This document shows positions 1 through 9,178 of a stretch of DNA of 64,000 bases, piece by piece. Origin of the DNA: Actinomycetaceae bacterium. GTDB lineage: Bacteria; Actinomycetota; Actinomycetes; Actinomycetales; Actinomycetaceae. Position 1 is the first letter of the stretch. Each line of letters begins with the position of its first letter. Location: assembly GCA_030540715.1 (NCBI GenBank), contig JAUNVQ010000003.1, forward strand, positions 26,417 to 90,416, given 5' to 3'. The translations under genes and the position numbers were made by a program. The notes beneath the pieces were generated by a model, which was given only the letters and a program-made list of their open reading frames with translations, had not been told where the DNA came from and did not search any database.

Positions 1-108
1 GGCTAACCTTTGTCATCAAACGAGCCACACTTCGCACAGCATTGAGCTGCGGTGGTGTAACGTCTCACTAATGCCCGTTTCACTTTGAAAAAGAGTATCC
101 AGCGGACA

Positions 109-121
109 TAGAATTGGCTAA
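109..121 (+). promoter_or_regulatory. miaB promoter, leaderless geometry
   Basis: TAGAAT at 109-114 is preceded by TTGAAA at 85-90 with an 18-base spacer, a good sigma-70-like pair. The hexamer ends 7 bases before the miaB ATG at 122, so the predicted transcription start falls on or next to the start codon. No Shine-Dalgarno sequence is present. Leaderless translation is an inference. Confidence 0.55.
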
Positions 122-1675
122 ATGCAGCACGAACAGACAGCACCGATTGACCTTGTGGATGCCCACGCTCCGGTAAGGACCTACCATGTCCGTACACTTG
201 GCTGCCAAATGAATGTTCACGATTCAGAGCGTATGGCTGGCCTTCTTGAACAACACGGCTTGGTAAACGTTGAACGTGTCCCATCGCTTCATGCGCGAGC
301 CACACAAGCTGGTGATCAAGGTGCCGACGTTGTGGTGATCAATACCTGTTCGGTTCGTGAGGCTGCAGCTAGTCGCCTGTTTGGAAATTTGGGTCAGCTA
401 GCCCAAGTAAAGCGCCACCGCAAGGGAATGCAAATAGCGGTCGGCGGATGTTTAGCTCAGCAAATGCGCGACAAAATTATTGAACGCGCGCCCTGGGTCG
501 ATGTGGTTTTTGGAACACACAACATTGATGTGTTGCCAGCACTGCTTGATCGTGCTCAGCACAACAACGAAGCCGCAGTTGAAATTGAAGAATCGTTAAA
601 GACTTTTCCCTCAACGCTTCCCACCAAGCGCGAATCAGCCTATGCGGCATGGGTATCCATATCGGTTGGATGCAATAACACATGCACATTTTGTATTGTT
701 CCTTCCCTCCGCGGAAAAGAACGTGACCGCAGGCCAGGCGATATTTTATCGGAAGTTGAAGCCGTTGTCTCTCAAGGTGCCATTGAAGTGACATTGCTGG
801 GACAAAACGTCAATTCCTACGGGGTTGGATTCGGTGATCGCGGTGCGTTTGCGAAACTCTTACGTGCTGTTGGACGCATTGACGGGCTGGAACGAGTGCG
901 TTTTACCTCGCCGCATCCAGCCGCTTTTACCGATGACGTTATTGAAGCAATGGCCGAAACACCAACCGTGATGCCTTCACTTCACATGCCGCTTCAATCT
1001 GGGTCGGATAACATCTTGCGTCAGATGCGTCGAAGCTATCGAACCAAGAAGTTCCGTGATATTTTGCAACGCGTACGCACCCATATCCCCGACGCGGCAA
1101 TCACAACGGATCTGATTGTTGGTTTCCCTGGTGAAACTGAAGACGATTTCCAGCAAACACTTGACATGGTAGAAGAATCACGTTTCGCTTCTGCATTTTC
1201 CTTCTTGTATTCACCACGCCCGGGAACCCCGGCAGCCGACCGTGAAGACCAGGTTCCTGATGATATTAAAAACGAACGCTATCAGCGCCTGATTCGTCTG
1301 CTTAACCGTATTGCGTTGGAAGAAAATCAAGCGCAAGAGGGCAGATTAGTCGATATTTTGATTGCAGAGGGCGAAGGTCGAAAGGACTCGTCTACACAGC
1401 GACTATCTGGGCGTGCTGCCGATAATCGTTTAGTCCATGTAGCGTTGCCTGGAGGAATGACAGGTGAACACGCACCGCGACCAGGGGATATGGTAACTGC
1501 ACGTATCACTCATGCGGCACCGCATCACTTGGTTGCTGACTCGGCACTTATAACGGGGGAGTTCACTATGCGACGCACCCGTGCGGGCGATGCCTGGCAA
1601 TCACGCCAACAAAAAGAGGCCGATAACACCGTTATGCTGGGAATCCCCACTATCGCAGTGCGTCCAGCAGGCTAA
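122..1675 (+). CDS. miaB: tRNA-2-methylthio-N6-isopentenyladenosine synthase MiaB
   Basis: This radical-SAM methylthiotransferase adds the 2-methylthio group to isopentenylated A37 of tRNAs, the step after MiaA. The 517-residue product has the N-terminal UPF0004 domain with TLGCQMN (Cys28) and further cluster cysteines at 76 and 110. The radical-SAM motif GCNNTCTFC carries Cys184, Cys188 and Cys191, and a TRAM-like RNA-binding region lies near residues 400-480. All six iron-sulfur cysteines are present, so the enzyme should be active. A short insertion (about residues 53-66) precedes the second cysteine. The start at 122 is supported by promoter geometry rather than by a ribosome site. In many actinobacteria miaB lies close to miaA; here two YbjN-like genes on the opposite strand separate them. 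Confidence 0.95.
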   Translation: MQHEQTAPIDLVDAHAPVRTYHVRTLGCQMNVHDSERMAGLLEQHGLVNVERVPSLHARATQAGDQGADVVVINTCSVREAAASRLFGNLGQLAQVKRHRKGMQIAVGGCLAQQMRDKIIERAPWVDVVFGTHNIDVLPALLDRAQHNNEAAVEIEESLKTFPSTLPTKRESAYAAWVSISVGCNNTCTFCIVPSLRGKERDRRPGDILSEVEAVVSQGAIEVTLLGQNVNSYGVGFGDRGAFAKLLRAVGRIDGLERVRFTSPHPAAFTDDVIEAMAETPTVMPSLHMPLQSGSDNILRQMRRSYRTKKFRDILQRVRTHIPDAAITTDLIVGFPGETEDDFQQTLDMVEESRFASAFSFLYSPRPGTPAADREDQVPDDIKNERYQRLIRLLNRIALEENQAQEGRLVDILIAEGEGRKDSSTQRLSGRAADNRLVHVALPGGMTGEHAPRPGDMVTARITHAAPHHLVADSALITGEFTMRRTRAGDAWQSRQQKEADNTVMLGIPTIAVRPAG

Positions 1676-1713
1676 ACAGCCAGACTCAACCACATTATTG
1701 TTGGGCAGCGTGG

Positions 1714-2382
1714 TCATACAAACTTTTTGAGTGTCTTTGTTGCTTCAAGGCAGGCCTGGAATGTACTTCGCAGAAAGTCTTCAAGCTGATTGTATGAACA
1801 TCCCTGTTCAATATTGAAAAATGTTTCCATGACAATACCTACGGTTTCTTCCGTAAGATTGGGATAAGTCTTTGGTGCTACATACTCACTGTTATACATC
1901 CGTGTGGCATCGATTAGTCGACGACGCTGCTCATCAGCTTCCAGCAATGACAGATCAACTTCGAACAATGCCTGAATAAAAAATACCGTATGATGGGCCA
2001 GACGCAAACGGAAGGGAATCCCATTGATAGTGAGTTGAATGATATTTTCATCGGTGGAATAGGCAAGCTCCAGCAAGTCAAGGATCGCGGTGACTGTTTG
2101 CCAACTAAATTCAATTACCCGGTTATTTGGATCCTTTTCCATTTCTTTATCACTTTGTTCAGTATGGGAACGGAGTGTAAACGGCATTGCGTTCTTCTCA
2201 ACATACCCGGGAAACTCATCAGGAAACGATACGCCCTCGTAACGAACAACTGTCAGCTGAAAAGTGACTTCTTCAGGTGCCGGAGGCAACATGGCGCCAA
2301 ATCGTAGGGGCGGGTTTGCACGAGAGTTATCTTTGGCTGTAGTATCGCGGGCTACATCAGGGCTATCTGTATTATCAAACAT
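1714..2382 (-). CDS. YbjN-like protein (second of a pair)
   Basis: The product is a soluble acidic protein of 222 residues with no signal peptide or membrane segment. Its central part (about residues 30-190) resembles YbjN / type III secretion chaperone-like domains, a small alpha/beta fold with no known catalytic activity. The assignment rests on general resemblance and on pairing with a similar neighbour. A longer frame exists upstream, but the ATG at 2380-2382 is chosen because an AGAGGA ribosome site sits 5-6 bases before it and it starts 10 bases after the upstream gene stops. It is cotranscribed with the gene at 2393-2839 and converges on miaB. Its function is unknown. Confidence 0.65.
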   Translation of the reverse strand: MFDNTDSPDVARDTTAKDNSRANPPLRFGAMLPPAPEEVTFQLTVVRYEGVSFPDEFPGYVEKNAMPFTLRSHTEQSDKEMEKDPNNRVIEFSWQTVTAILDLLELAYSTDENIIQLTINGIPFRLRLAHHTVFFIQALFEVDLSLLEADEQRRRLIDATRMYNSEYVAPKTYPNLTEETVGIVMETFFNIEQGCSYNQLEDFLRSTFQACLEATKTLKKFV

Positions 2383-2392
2383 AACGTCCTCT

Positions 2393-2839
2393 TTAAGATG
2401 CTGATTCGGGGTGGAGCCTGATATCGGGGAAGTCTTGGGTAAGATGATTGAAGAAAATATGAAACTCCTGAAGACAATCACTTAGGAGCTTGTTCAACTG
2501 AGTATCTGTTAGGCCATGCGTTATTATATGGTTGCTTTCAGCGATCACAAGAACTGTTCCATCGTCTTCCGCTCGTGTATATGCCTTGGGTGCGAACATG
2601 CCCACATTTGTTTTCGCACAAAAAGCCTCCAGTTCGTCGCGACACGATATTGATGCTAAACGGTGCCACGGTGCTGAAATCATTAAAAATGCAGCGTTAT
2701 TGGCCAACTGTATGCGAAACAGATGAGGGCCAATTGGCAGCAAAACGGTGACATCATCAAGCACTGCAGCCTTGAATGACATAGCCTTCAACTGTTTGGT
2801 AATGCGGTCGCGTGTCACAGGTGAAGTATATGAAGCCAT
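2393..2839 (-). CDS. YbjN-like protein (first of a pair)
   Basis: The product is a soluble protein of 148 residues. Residues 8-140 have the alternating pattern of a YbjN-like domain, including a strand-rich section around VTVLLPIGPHLFRIQLAN and a C-terminal helix. No catalytic motif is seen. It is the first gene of a two-gene minus-strand unit and is divergent from miaA across 77 bases. There is no spaced ribosome site. TAGACT (minus strand, 2846-2851) ends 6 bases before the ATG, which suggests a leaderless message. The role is unknown; actinobacterial YbjN proteins are usually annotated only by fold. Confidence 0.6.
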   Translation of the reverse strand: MASYTSPVTRDRITKQLKAMSFKAAVLDDVTVLLPIGPHLFRIQLANNAAFLMISAPWHRLASISCRDELEAFCAKTNVGMFAPKAYTRAEDDGTVLVIAESNHIITHGLTDTQLNKLLSDCLQEFHIFFNHLTQDFPDIRLHPESAS

Positions 2840-2916
2840 GCCTTTAGTCTAGCCTTAACGAAGACAAAGATATCCTTTGAGTCCGCGATATATACATTTG
2901 TCGATAAGATGGGAAT
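2840..2916. promoter_or_regulatory. divergent promoter region, ybjN-like gene / miaA
   Basis: In this 77-base gap the minus strand carries TAGACT (2846-2851), 6 bases before the ATG of the YbjN-like gene. The plus strand carries TAAGAT (2905-2910), 6 bases before the GTG of miaA. Neither has a convincing -35 element and neither gene has a Shine-Dalgarno site. The matching distances suggest two leaderless transcripts starting at the start codons. Confidence 0.4.
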
Positions 2917-3855
2917 GTGAGGATAGCAATCGTTGGTCAAACAGGCTCGGGAAAATCGCAGACAGCCATCGAATTAGCCCACCTTTTAGGTGGTAAAAAG
3001 GCAGGCCATGCCATTGTTAGTGCGGATGCATATCAGTTGTATCGGGGCATGGATATTGGGACAGCCAAAGTTTTGCCTCACGAAACCCGTGGTATTGATC
3101 ACTTTCAAATCGATGTTCTTGATATTGAAGAAAAAGCGTCGGTTGCAGCCTATCAGCGCAGTGCACGAAAGGATTGCCAAAAAATAAATGATGCGGGTGG
3201 CATCCCTATTATGGTGGGAGGGTCAGGGCTGTATATTCGAGCTGTCCTTGACGACCTTCAGTTTCCTGGAACCGATCCGCAGCTTCGTGCCGAGATTGAG
3301 CAAAGAGGGCGAAGCGAAGGATGGCAAAGTCTTCACAATGAACTCCGTGAGCGCGACCCGGTATCGGCTGAACGAATTGCGGTGCAAAACACGCGACGTG
3401 TCGTACGAGCGCTGGAAGTATGTCACCTGACAAAGAAACCATTTTCTGCCACGCTTCCCACTTACAACTATGTTGACGATTGGATTCAGATTGGTTTACG
3501 GTGGCCACAATCAGTTTTGGAAACAATGATTGCACATCGAAGCGCCACAATGTTTACTGATGGATGGCTCAATGAAATTGAGGTACTTCTTGCACAAGGT
3601 TTTGAACAGACTCCAACTGCCATCCGTGCATGTGGATACCGTGAAGCTATCGAGGTATTCCGTGGAACCATTTCCTTAGATGAAGGTATTGATGAAGTGA
3701 CGCGTCAAACAATTCGTCTGGCAAAACGACAGTGGAAATGGTTTAAACGTGACCCGCGTATCCACTGGATAGATATGTCCGAATTTCCAAAAGAAGAAGC
3801 GGCTATTCATGCAGCGCAAATTGCCCTTAAGCTGGTGAATCTACACCTGGAATAG
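2917..3855 (+). CDS. miaA: tRNA dimethylallyltransferase MiaA
   Basis: MiaA transfers dimethylallyl from DMAPP to A37 of tRNAs that read UNN codons, making the substrate of MiaB. The 312-residue protein has an N-terminal P-loop GQTGSGKS (residues 7-14; the family usually has Pro rather than Gln), SADAYQLYRGMDIGTAK near residue 35, and a C-terminal helical region ending in the family-typical KRQWKWF stretch. An in-frame stop at 2905-2907 excludes a longer protein, so the GTG at 2917 is the start. No ribosome site is visible, but TAAGAT ends 6 bases upstream. The 3' end overlaps the 3' end of dapF by 29 bases on the opposite strand. Confidence 0.93.
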   Translation: MRIAIVGQTGSGKSQTAIELAHLLGGKKAGHAIVSADAYQLYRGMDIGTAKVLPHETRGIDHFQIDVLDIEEKASVAAYQRSARKDCQKINDAGGIPIMVGGSGLYIRAVLDDLQFPGTDPQLRAEIEQRGRSEGWQSLHNELRERDPVSAERIAVQNTRRVVRALEVCHLTKKPFSATLPTYNYVDDWIQIGLRWPQSVLETMIAHRSATMFTDGWLNEIEVLLAQGFEQTPTAIRACGYREAIEVFRGTISLDEGIDEVTRQTIRLAKRQWKWFKRDPRIHWIDMSEFPKEEAAIHAAQIALKLVNLHLE

Positions 3856-4759
3856 GGATAAAACAGGTGCCAACAAGCGTTGCAGGGCCAGTCATGAACA
3901 CAGTGTCGCGTGAGGTATCAATCGTCAGTTCACCACCGGGAACACGGACAGTCCATGGGATGTGTGGTTGACCATATGTGAAAGAGGCTGCCACCCCAAC
4001 TGCGCAGCATCCTGTTCCACACGATAATGTTTCACCAACACCACGTTCGCACACCCTCATGTCAATTATCGCTTTTTCCTTATTAACAACAATGGCTTCA
4101 TAGTTGGTGCCATTTACGGCAGCAGGTTGTTGGGTGGGACGCAAAGCGGGGGGAGCAAGCAGAGGATCAGTGTGCGGAAAAATAATGGCATCAAGTTGCG
4201 TGTGATCGTCAAGAAAGACAACGGTGTGAGGATTTGGCATATCCACGCAATATCCGCGGTGTTCTTCCCCAATACCCGGCAGTGTTACTGTTACTGATTC
4301 GTTACCTAAAGATGCTTGACCAGGAACGACGGGAGCACCCATATCAACCTCATAGAAAGCATCACCACGTGCGGTTATTGTTTTTACTCCTGCACGTGTC
4401 ATTACCTCAAATGGTAAGGAAGGATCCACTTTGTGGGTGGTCACCAGATAGTGAGAAAAAAGCCGAACTCCATTGCCGCACATTTCAGCAAGGGAACCAT
4501 CTGCATTACGATAATCCATCAGCCACAGACGATTAAGGCGGTCATCGTTACTGGACATCTCACTGTGCGCTGTGCGCACAACGCGAATAACACCGTCAGC
4601 GCCAAAGCCCTTACGCCTATCGCACAAGGCCTTCACTTGTTGAGGCGAGATATCTAAGGCACCGCTTGGGTCGTCAAAAAGAAGAAAATCATTGCCAGTG
4701 GCATGACCCTTTGTAAAAACAATGCCACAGAGTTCGGTAAGGATATCTGAAGTGTCCAT
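3827..4759 (-). CDS. dapF: diaminopimelate epimerase DapF
   Basis: DapF converts LL- to meso-diaminopimelate, the penultimate step to lysine. The 310-residue protein has both catalytic cysteines: Cys94 in EMCGNGV and Cys247 in LSCGTGC. The N-terminal GNDF signature and the mid-protein substrate loop (MPNPHTV) are present. The ATG at 4757-4759 is chosen over a frame starting at 4786 because it overlaps the TAA of the upstream methyltransferase gene by one base and has GGGAAAGAAAG before it. Since the MurE here does not look DAP-specific, the likely role is lysine biosynthesis rather than direct wall supply. It converges on miaA with a 29-base overlap. Confidence 0.94.
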   Translation of the reverse strand: MDTSDILTELCGIVFTKGHATGNDFLLFDDPSGALDISPQQVKALCDRRKGFGADGVIRVVRTAHSEMSSNDDRLNRLWLMDYRNADGSLAEMCGNGVRLFSHYLVTTHKVDPSLPFEVMTRAGVKTITARGDAFYEVDMGAPVVPGQASLGNESVTVTLPGIGEEHRGYCVDMPNPHTVVFLDDHTQLDAIIFPHTDPLLAPPALRPTQQPAAVNGTNYEAIVVNKEKAIIDMRVCERGVGETLSCGTGCCAVGVAASFTYGQPHIPWTVRVPGGELTIDTSRDTVFMTGPATLVGTCFIPIPGVDSPA

Positions 4760-5373
4760 TAATCTTTCTTTCCCTGGGTGATACAAAGAATACGGAACCC
4801 CTTTTTTGAACCGACACGTTCAACAGTGTATCCGCGTTGAGTTAACCATACTCCCAAAGAGTCAGCACCTAGGTGTTTACCCATGACTATCCACATTTCT
4901 CCATGTGGATGCAGGCGTTTGGCCCAGCGTTCAATCAATGAGTACAGTGCTTTCTTTCCGATTCGCACTGGTGGATTCGACACAATTACATCAAAGAAAA
5001 CATCGTCCTCTTCAATTGTGGCAAACGCTTCATCATCGTGAACGACATGTATGTTGTCGCGTTTGGGAAGGTTGAGGCGGGCAAGGTCAAGAGCCCGTTC
5101 ATTGACATCAGTTGCCCATAGTTCGGCGTGTGGAAACTCCTGGGCCAATGCTAAAGAGATAGGGCCCCATCCACATCCAATATCAGCAACGGTAGCTACC
5201 GTAGTTGATGGGGGTACGAAAGCATTGAGTAACACTTCCGTTGCCTTATCAAGATGACGTGCACTAAACACACCTGGCGCACTGTAGACACAGTATTCCT
5301 TGTTACGGATAATAACGCGGTGTTGTTGAAGGTGATCGCTTGGTTCTTGTGACGTAAAATAGTGCGTAGTCAT
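4759..5373 (-). CDS. RsmC-like class I SAM-dependent methyltransferase
   Basis: The 204-residue protein has the SAM-binding motif DIGCGWG (residues 64-70), an acidic ribose-binding residue in ATDVNERAL, and the motif NPPVR (about 133-137), which marks methyltransferases acting on exocyclic amino groups. The layout matches the RsmC/RlmG family that makes N2-methylguanine in ribosomal RNA, though it carries only the catalytic half of E. coli RsmC, as Gram-positive members do. The exact RNA target cannot be read from sequence. Its stop overlaps the dapF start (TAATG), implying coupling. There is no ribosome site; TAATCT lies 6 bases before the ATG. Confidence 0.8.
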   Translation of the reverse strand: MTTHYFTSQEPSDHLQQHRVIIRNKEYCVYSAPGVFSARHLDKATEVLLNAFVPPSTTVATVADIGCGWGPISLALAQEFPHAELWATDVNERALDLARLNLPKRDNIHVVHDDEAFATIEEDDVFFDVIVSNPPVRIGKKALYSLIERWAKRLHPHGEMWIVMGKHLGADSLGVWLTQRGYTVERVGSKKGFRILCITQGKKD

Positions 5374-5385
5374 ATTTGTAGATTA
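5374..5385 (-). promoter_or_regulatory. -10 element of RsmC-like gene, leaderless geometry
   Basis: On the minus strand TAATCT (5385-5380) ends 6 bases before the ATG at 5373-5371. No Shine-Dalgarno sequence is present. The -35 region is weak (TGGAAT with a 16-base spacer). It is inferred to serve both the methyltransferase gene and dapF. Confidence 0.35.
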
Positions 5386-5420
5386 CACGACAGATTGCCT
5401 GATTCCATAAGGAGGACTCA

Positions 5421-7004
5421 TTGTCGGCTGAAAATGATAGTGAACGCGCACAGGATGTGGTTCGACGTATCTTGGAACGTGAGACATCAACACAGCCAGC
5501 CTCCAAGCACAACAAACGGCCGCAACAGCCCTTAGGTGACTACAATCGTAGGCAGGCATCATCTTCTCAACCTCTTTTCTCCTCGGCGCAAGCACTTTTA
5601 TCCACCCAACGTGCCACACGTAAAGTGACAGGTGGTGAGCTTGAACGTGAAGCTCGTGCAGCTCTGACCCGCATCCAATCATTACGTTCAGACAGAGAAG
5701 ATATTTCAGAGGTTGAATACCGCCAGATTCGTTTGGAACGAGTTGTATTGGTAGGTTTATGGGATAAAGATTACAGCGCCGCAGTTAATTCTTTGCAAGA
5801 ACTTGCTGCATTAGCGAAAACAGCGGGATCCTATGTGGTCGAAGGTGTACTTCAACATCGCACGATGCCCTCTGCATCAACTTATGTAGGGCGCGGAAAA
5901 GCACAGGAAATTGCGCGAATTGTCAGTGAGGGTAATGCCGATACGGTGATTGTTGATGATGAGTTATCGCCCTCCCAACGCCGCGGCTTGGAAGATGTTG
6001 TTGATGCCAAAGTGGTGGATCGTACCGCTTTAATTCTTGATATTTTTGCTCAGCATGCAACATCACGTGAAGGCAAAGCACAAGTTGAGCTAGCTCAGCT
6101 GCGCTATTTGCTGCCACGTTTGCGTGGATGGGGTGAGTCAATGTCACGTCAGGCAGGCGGGCGAGTCTCTGGTGGTGCGGGCATTGGTTCTCGTGGTCCT
6201 GGTGAAACAAAGATTGAGCTGGATAGACGAAGAATATCTCAGCGTGTAGCGAAACTGCGACGTGACATCAAGGCGATGGGGAAGACCCGTGCCATGAAAA
6301 GAGGTCGTCGCAAGGCTCATCGTATTCCTTCCGTAGCTATCGTTGGTTACACGAATGCAGGAAAATCATCGCTGATGAATCGTTTAACAGATGCTGATGT
6401 CTTGGTACAAGATTCGCTTTTTGCCACCCTTGACCCGACGGTTCGTCAAAACCATACAGAGGACGGACGCGAATATACTTTGACAGATACGGTGGGCTTT
6501 GTATCACGCTTACCTCACGAACTAATTGAAGCTTTCCGCTCAACCTTAGAAGAAGTTGAGCAAGCCGACCTGATTGTGCATGTCGTTGATGCTGCCCACC
6601 CTGATCCTGATGGGCAAGTAAAAGCAGTACGCGAAGTCATCGCTGATTTAGATGGTGCTGAAGCTATCCCCGAGATTTTGGTATTCAATAAGGCCGATCT
6701 TGCTCAACCTGCGCGCGTGGCAATGCTGCGATCATCCTATGATGACGCACTTATCGTATCGGCATATTCTGGGAGGGGAATTGCGGAACTTGAACAACGT
6801 ATCGCACAGCTATTACCGAAGCCGTCTATTTTTGTTGATGTGATAGTGCCTTACGATAAGGGGGCTCTGATTTCACAGATGCACGAAGAAGGCCAGATTG
6901 ATTCCATAGAATACTTAGAGATCGGTACCCACGTCGTAGGACGCGCCCGCAGTGATCTAGCTGCACGATTACAACGTGTTGATGCTGTTCAAGTACCCGA
7001 GTAA
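5421..7004 (+). CDS. hflX: ribosome-associated GTPase HflX
   Basis: HflX is a translational GTPase that splits or rescues stalled 70S ribosomes. The 527-residue protein has an N-terminal nucleotide-binding domain (about 125-300) with the glycine-rich linker GGAGIGSRGPGE. A G domain follows with GYTNAGKSS (about 309-317), DTVGFVSRLP (about 356) and NKAD (about 423), and then a C-terminal domain. The first 120 residues are a polar, low-complexity extension. The start is a TTG at 5421 with an excellent AAGGAGGA site 5 bases upstream. It follows the miaB/miaA neighbourhood, as is common in bacteria, and precedes a DinG-like helicase by 14 bases. Confidence 0.95.
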   Translation: MSAENDSERAQDVVRRILERETSTQPASKHNKRPQQPLGDYNRRQASSSQPLFSSAQALLSTQRATRKVTGGELEREARAALTRIQSLRSDREDISEVEYRQIRLERVVLVGLWDKDYSAAVNSLQELAALAKTAGSYVVEGVLQHRTMPSASTYVGRGKAQEIARIVSEGNADTVIVDDELSPSQRRGLEDVVDAKVVDRTALILDIFAQHATSREGKAQVELAQLRYLLPRLRGWGESMSRQAGGRVSGGAGIGSRGPGETKIELDRRRISQRVAKLRRDIKAMGKTRAMKRGRRKAHRIPSVAIVGYTNAGKSSLMNRLTDADVLVQDSLFATLDPTVRQNHTEDGREYTLTDTVGFVSRLPHELIEAFRSTLEEVEQADLIVHVVDAAHPDPDGQVKAVREVIADLDGAEAIPEILVFNKADLAQPARVAMLRSSYDDALIVSAYSGRGIAELEQRIAQLLPKPSIFVDVIVPYDKGALISQMHEEGQIDSIEYLEIGTHVVGRARSDLAARLQRVDAVQVPE

Positions 7005-7018
7005 GAGCGAGTAAAAGA

Positions 7019-8998
7019 GTGAGCACTCAGTCAAGTGAGGATATGCGCCAACGTTGTGACGAATTATTGGATGCAACTGTAGCTCTTATTCAAGGTCAGA
7101 CGCGCAGCGGGCAAACAACAATGTCTCAATTGGTGGCAAAGACCTTGGAAAAGAAATCCTGCTTGATAGTACAGGCGGGAACCGGTACAGGAAAATCTTT
7201 AGCCTATTTGGTTCCTGCTACATTATGGGCAATCGACAACAATGCTACTGTGGTGGTGTCAACAGCAACACTTGCCCTGCAAAAACAGTTATTTGACATT
7301 GATATTCCGCAGGTTGCCCACGTTATTGAACAGCAAGAAGGTAAGACACTAACATCGGCAGTATTAAAAGGGTGGCGCCACTATGTGTGCCTTCATAAGA
7401 TTCGTTCAAAGACTGCGGCTCCATCACTATTTGACACTGCAGACATTCCCAATAGTGAAGGAAGTGGAACTGATAGCGCAAACATTTTAGGAAAAGAAGT
7501 TCAACGAATCCGCGACTGGGCCGAAACCAGCGACACGGGTGAACGTGACGAACTAGTGCCTCAAGTGAGTAATAAAGCCTGGTCTCATGCAAGTATAGAG
7601 TCAAAAGAATGCCTGGCAGATAGCTGCCCTTTTGTTGATGAATGTTTTGCGCGCCAGGCGCGAAAAGAAGCCGCACACGCACATATTGTTGTCACAAACC
7701 ACGCACTATTGGGTATTGAAACCATGATGCCTATTCGCGTCCTTCCATCCTGTGACGCGATTATTATTGATGAGGCACATGAACTCGTTCACTCGATTCG
7801 TTCTCAAGGTACTTTTGAACTATCGCAAGCCTATGCAGCCTCTTTAGCTGCTGGACTGGAAAAACATGTGCAGGTTGATACGTCACTATTAAAACGGTTG
7901 ATTGTGGCCTACGGGCGTATTATTGAAGCCTATCCCGAACAGGTTTTTCCTGAGCTTCCTGACGATATTCGACAAGCGGTGAAGGCTCTAGCTGATTGTT
8001 TACGCACAATTGTCTGCGACATCGCCGTTCCAGATAATGGTGATGAAACTCAGATGGCAGTGACCCGCCAGGCGCGTTCAGCAGTGGAAGAGCTTATGAC
8101 GCGCTGTGAAGACATTGCTATGGCTAGTGCAGATACTCACGGAATGTGGTTGCGTATCGATCAATCTATGAATCGCTATGTGACGATTGCGCCATTACAG
8201 GTTGGCACATACATGGCAACAAACCTATTTGATGATAAACCTGTTGTGCTCACCTCTGCGACATTACGGGTTGGCGGCTCCTTTGACCATATTGCACGTG
8301 AATGTGGGGTACATTCCTATGAATCGGAAGATGTCGGCACACCCTTTGCTTACGATAAACAGGCAATTCTGTATTGCCCATCTCATATTCCAGCACCTGC
8401 ACAGTCAGGAATAAGCAGCGAAGCCCTTGACGAATGCGAGCGGCTGATTCAAGCGTCGGATGGGGGAGCTCTATGCCTTTTTTCTTCGTATCAAGCATGT
8501 GAGCAAGCTGCCGAAATGTTGCGCGAATCCCATCCAGAACGAAAGTTTTTTGTGCAAAGACAAGACCAACTTCATACTCTTATTGAACGTTTTCACAGCG
8601 ACCCGAACTCGTGTTTAATGGGAACAATGAGCCTGTGGCAAGGTATCGACATTCCAGGACTGGGGTGTCGCCTTGTTATTATAGATCGTCTTCCTTTTCC
8701 TCACCTTCACGACCCCTTGATCAAGGCACTTAGTAACAATGCGCATGTAAGCGGTGGTAACGGGTTCATGGATGTGATGTTACCTCACGCAGCGCTGAAA
8801 TTGGCTCAAGGAGCTGGACGTTTAATTCGGCGAAAAGATGATCGTGGGGTGGTAGCAGTCTTGGACTCTAGGCTTGTTCACCGACGCTATGGCTCATTTT
8901 TTATGCGTACACTGCCGCCAATGTGGCCAACGCGTGATCCTAAAACAGTGTGCGCAGCTCTTGAACGTTTAGCCATCGAGGTGAAAGAAAATATGTAG
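7019..8998 (+). CDS. DinG/XPD-family iron-sulfur ATP-dependent helicase
   Basis: This is a superfamily 2 helicase of the DinG/XPD type, 659 residues long. Walker A is AGTGTGKS (about 53-60) and the DEAH box is IIDEAHEL (about 250). Four cysteines that can hold a [4Fe-4S] cluster are near 123, 198, 203 and 209. Motif VI is GAGRLIRRKDDRG near the C terminus. Relatives unwind 5'-tailed duplexes, R-loops or D-loops. Its GTG start lies 14 bases after hflX, so the two are probably cotranscribed. No LexA box is seen upstream, so SOS control is not supported. Confidence 0.9.
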   Translation: MSTQSSEDMRQRCDELLDATVALIQGQTRSGQTTMSQLVAKTLEKKSCLIVQAGTGTGKSLAYLVPATLWAIDNNATVVVSTATLALQKQLFDIDIPQVAHVIEQQEGKTLTSAVLKGWRHYVCLHKIRSKTAAPSLFDTADIPNSEGSGTDSANILGKEVQRIRDWAETSDTGERDELVPQVSNKAWSHASIESKECLADSCPFVDECFARQARKEAAHAHIVVTNHALLGIETMMPIRVLPSCDAIIIDEAHELVHSIRSQGTFELSQAYAASLAAGLEKHVQVDTSLLKRLIVAYGRIIEAYPEQVFPELPDDIRQAVKALADCLRTIVCDIAVPDNGDETQMAVTRQARSAVEELMTRCEDIAMASADTHGMWLRIDQSMNRYVTIAPLQVGTYMATNLFDDKPVVLTSATLRVGGSFDHIARECGVHSYESEDVGTPFAYDKQAILYCPSHIPAPAQSGISSEALDECERLIQASDGGALCLFSSYQACEQAAEMLRESHPERKFFVQRQDQLHTLIERFHSDPNSCLMGTMSLWQGIDIPGLGCRLVIIDRLPFPHLHDPLIKALSNNAHVSGGNGFMDVMLPHAALKLAQGAGRLIRRKDDRGVVAVLDSRLVHRRYGSFFMRTLPPMWPTRDPKTVCAALERLAIEVKENM

Positions 8999-9147
8999 AG
9001 TTGTGTTCACGTATCAATGCCAAGTGCGTCTTTACGATAGTGACAATGTTCATGCTGTAATTACCCTAAAAGGCCTAAGTAAATCCTATGGAGTGGCTCT
9101 ACGCTAGTAGTGACATAACAACGTGTCAATACGACACAACTAAACAA

Positions 9148-9160
9148 CAGTGAATCACTG
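9148..9160. repeat. inverted repeat in the ldh leader
   Basis: CAGTGA, a single A, and TCACTG form a perfect 6+1+6 palindrome ending about 18 bases before the ldh start, next to the AAGGAT ribosome site. It could be a repressor operator or could affect translation. It does not match the Rex consensus closely. Confidence 0.35.
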
Positions 9161-9178
9161 AAAGATAAGGATCGTTAT

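Noticed and set aside
1..121. The tail of an upstream gene (recX is common before miaB)
   Set aside because: Frames entering from the left edge end within about 90 bases and give 20-30 residues that I cannot assign. The region does contain the miaB promoter.
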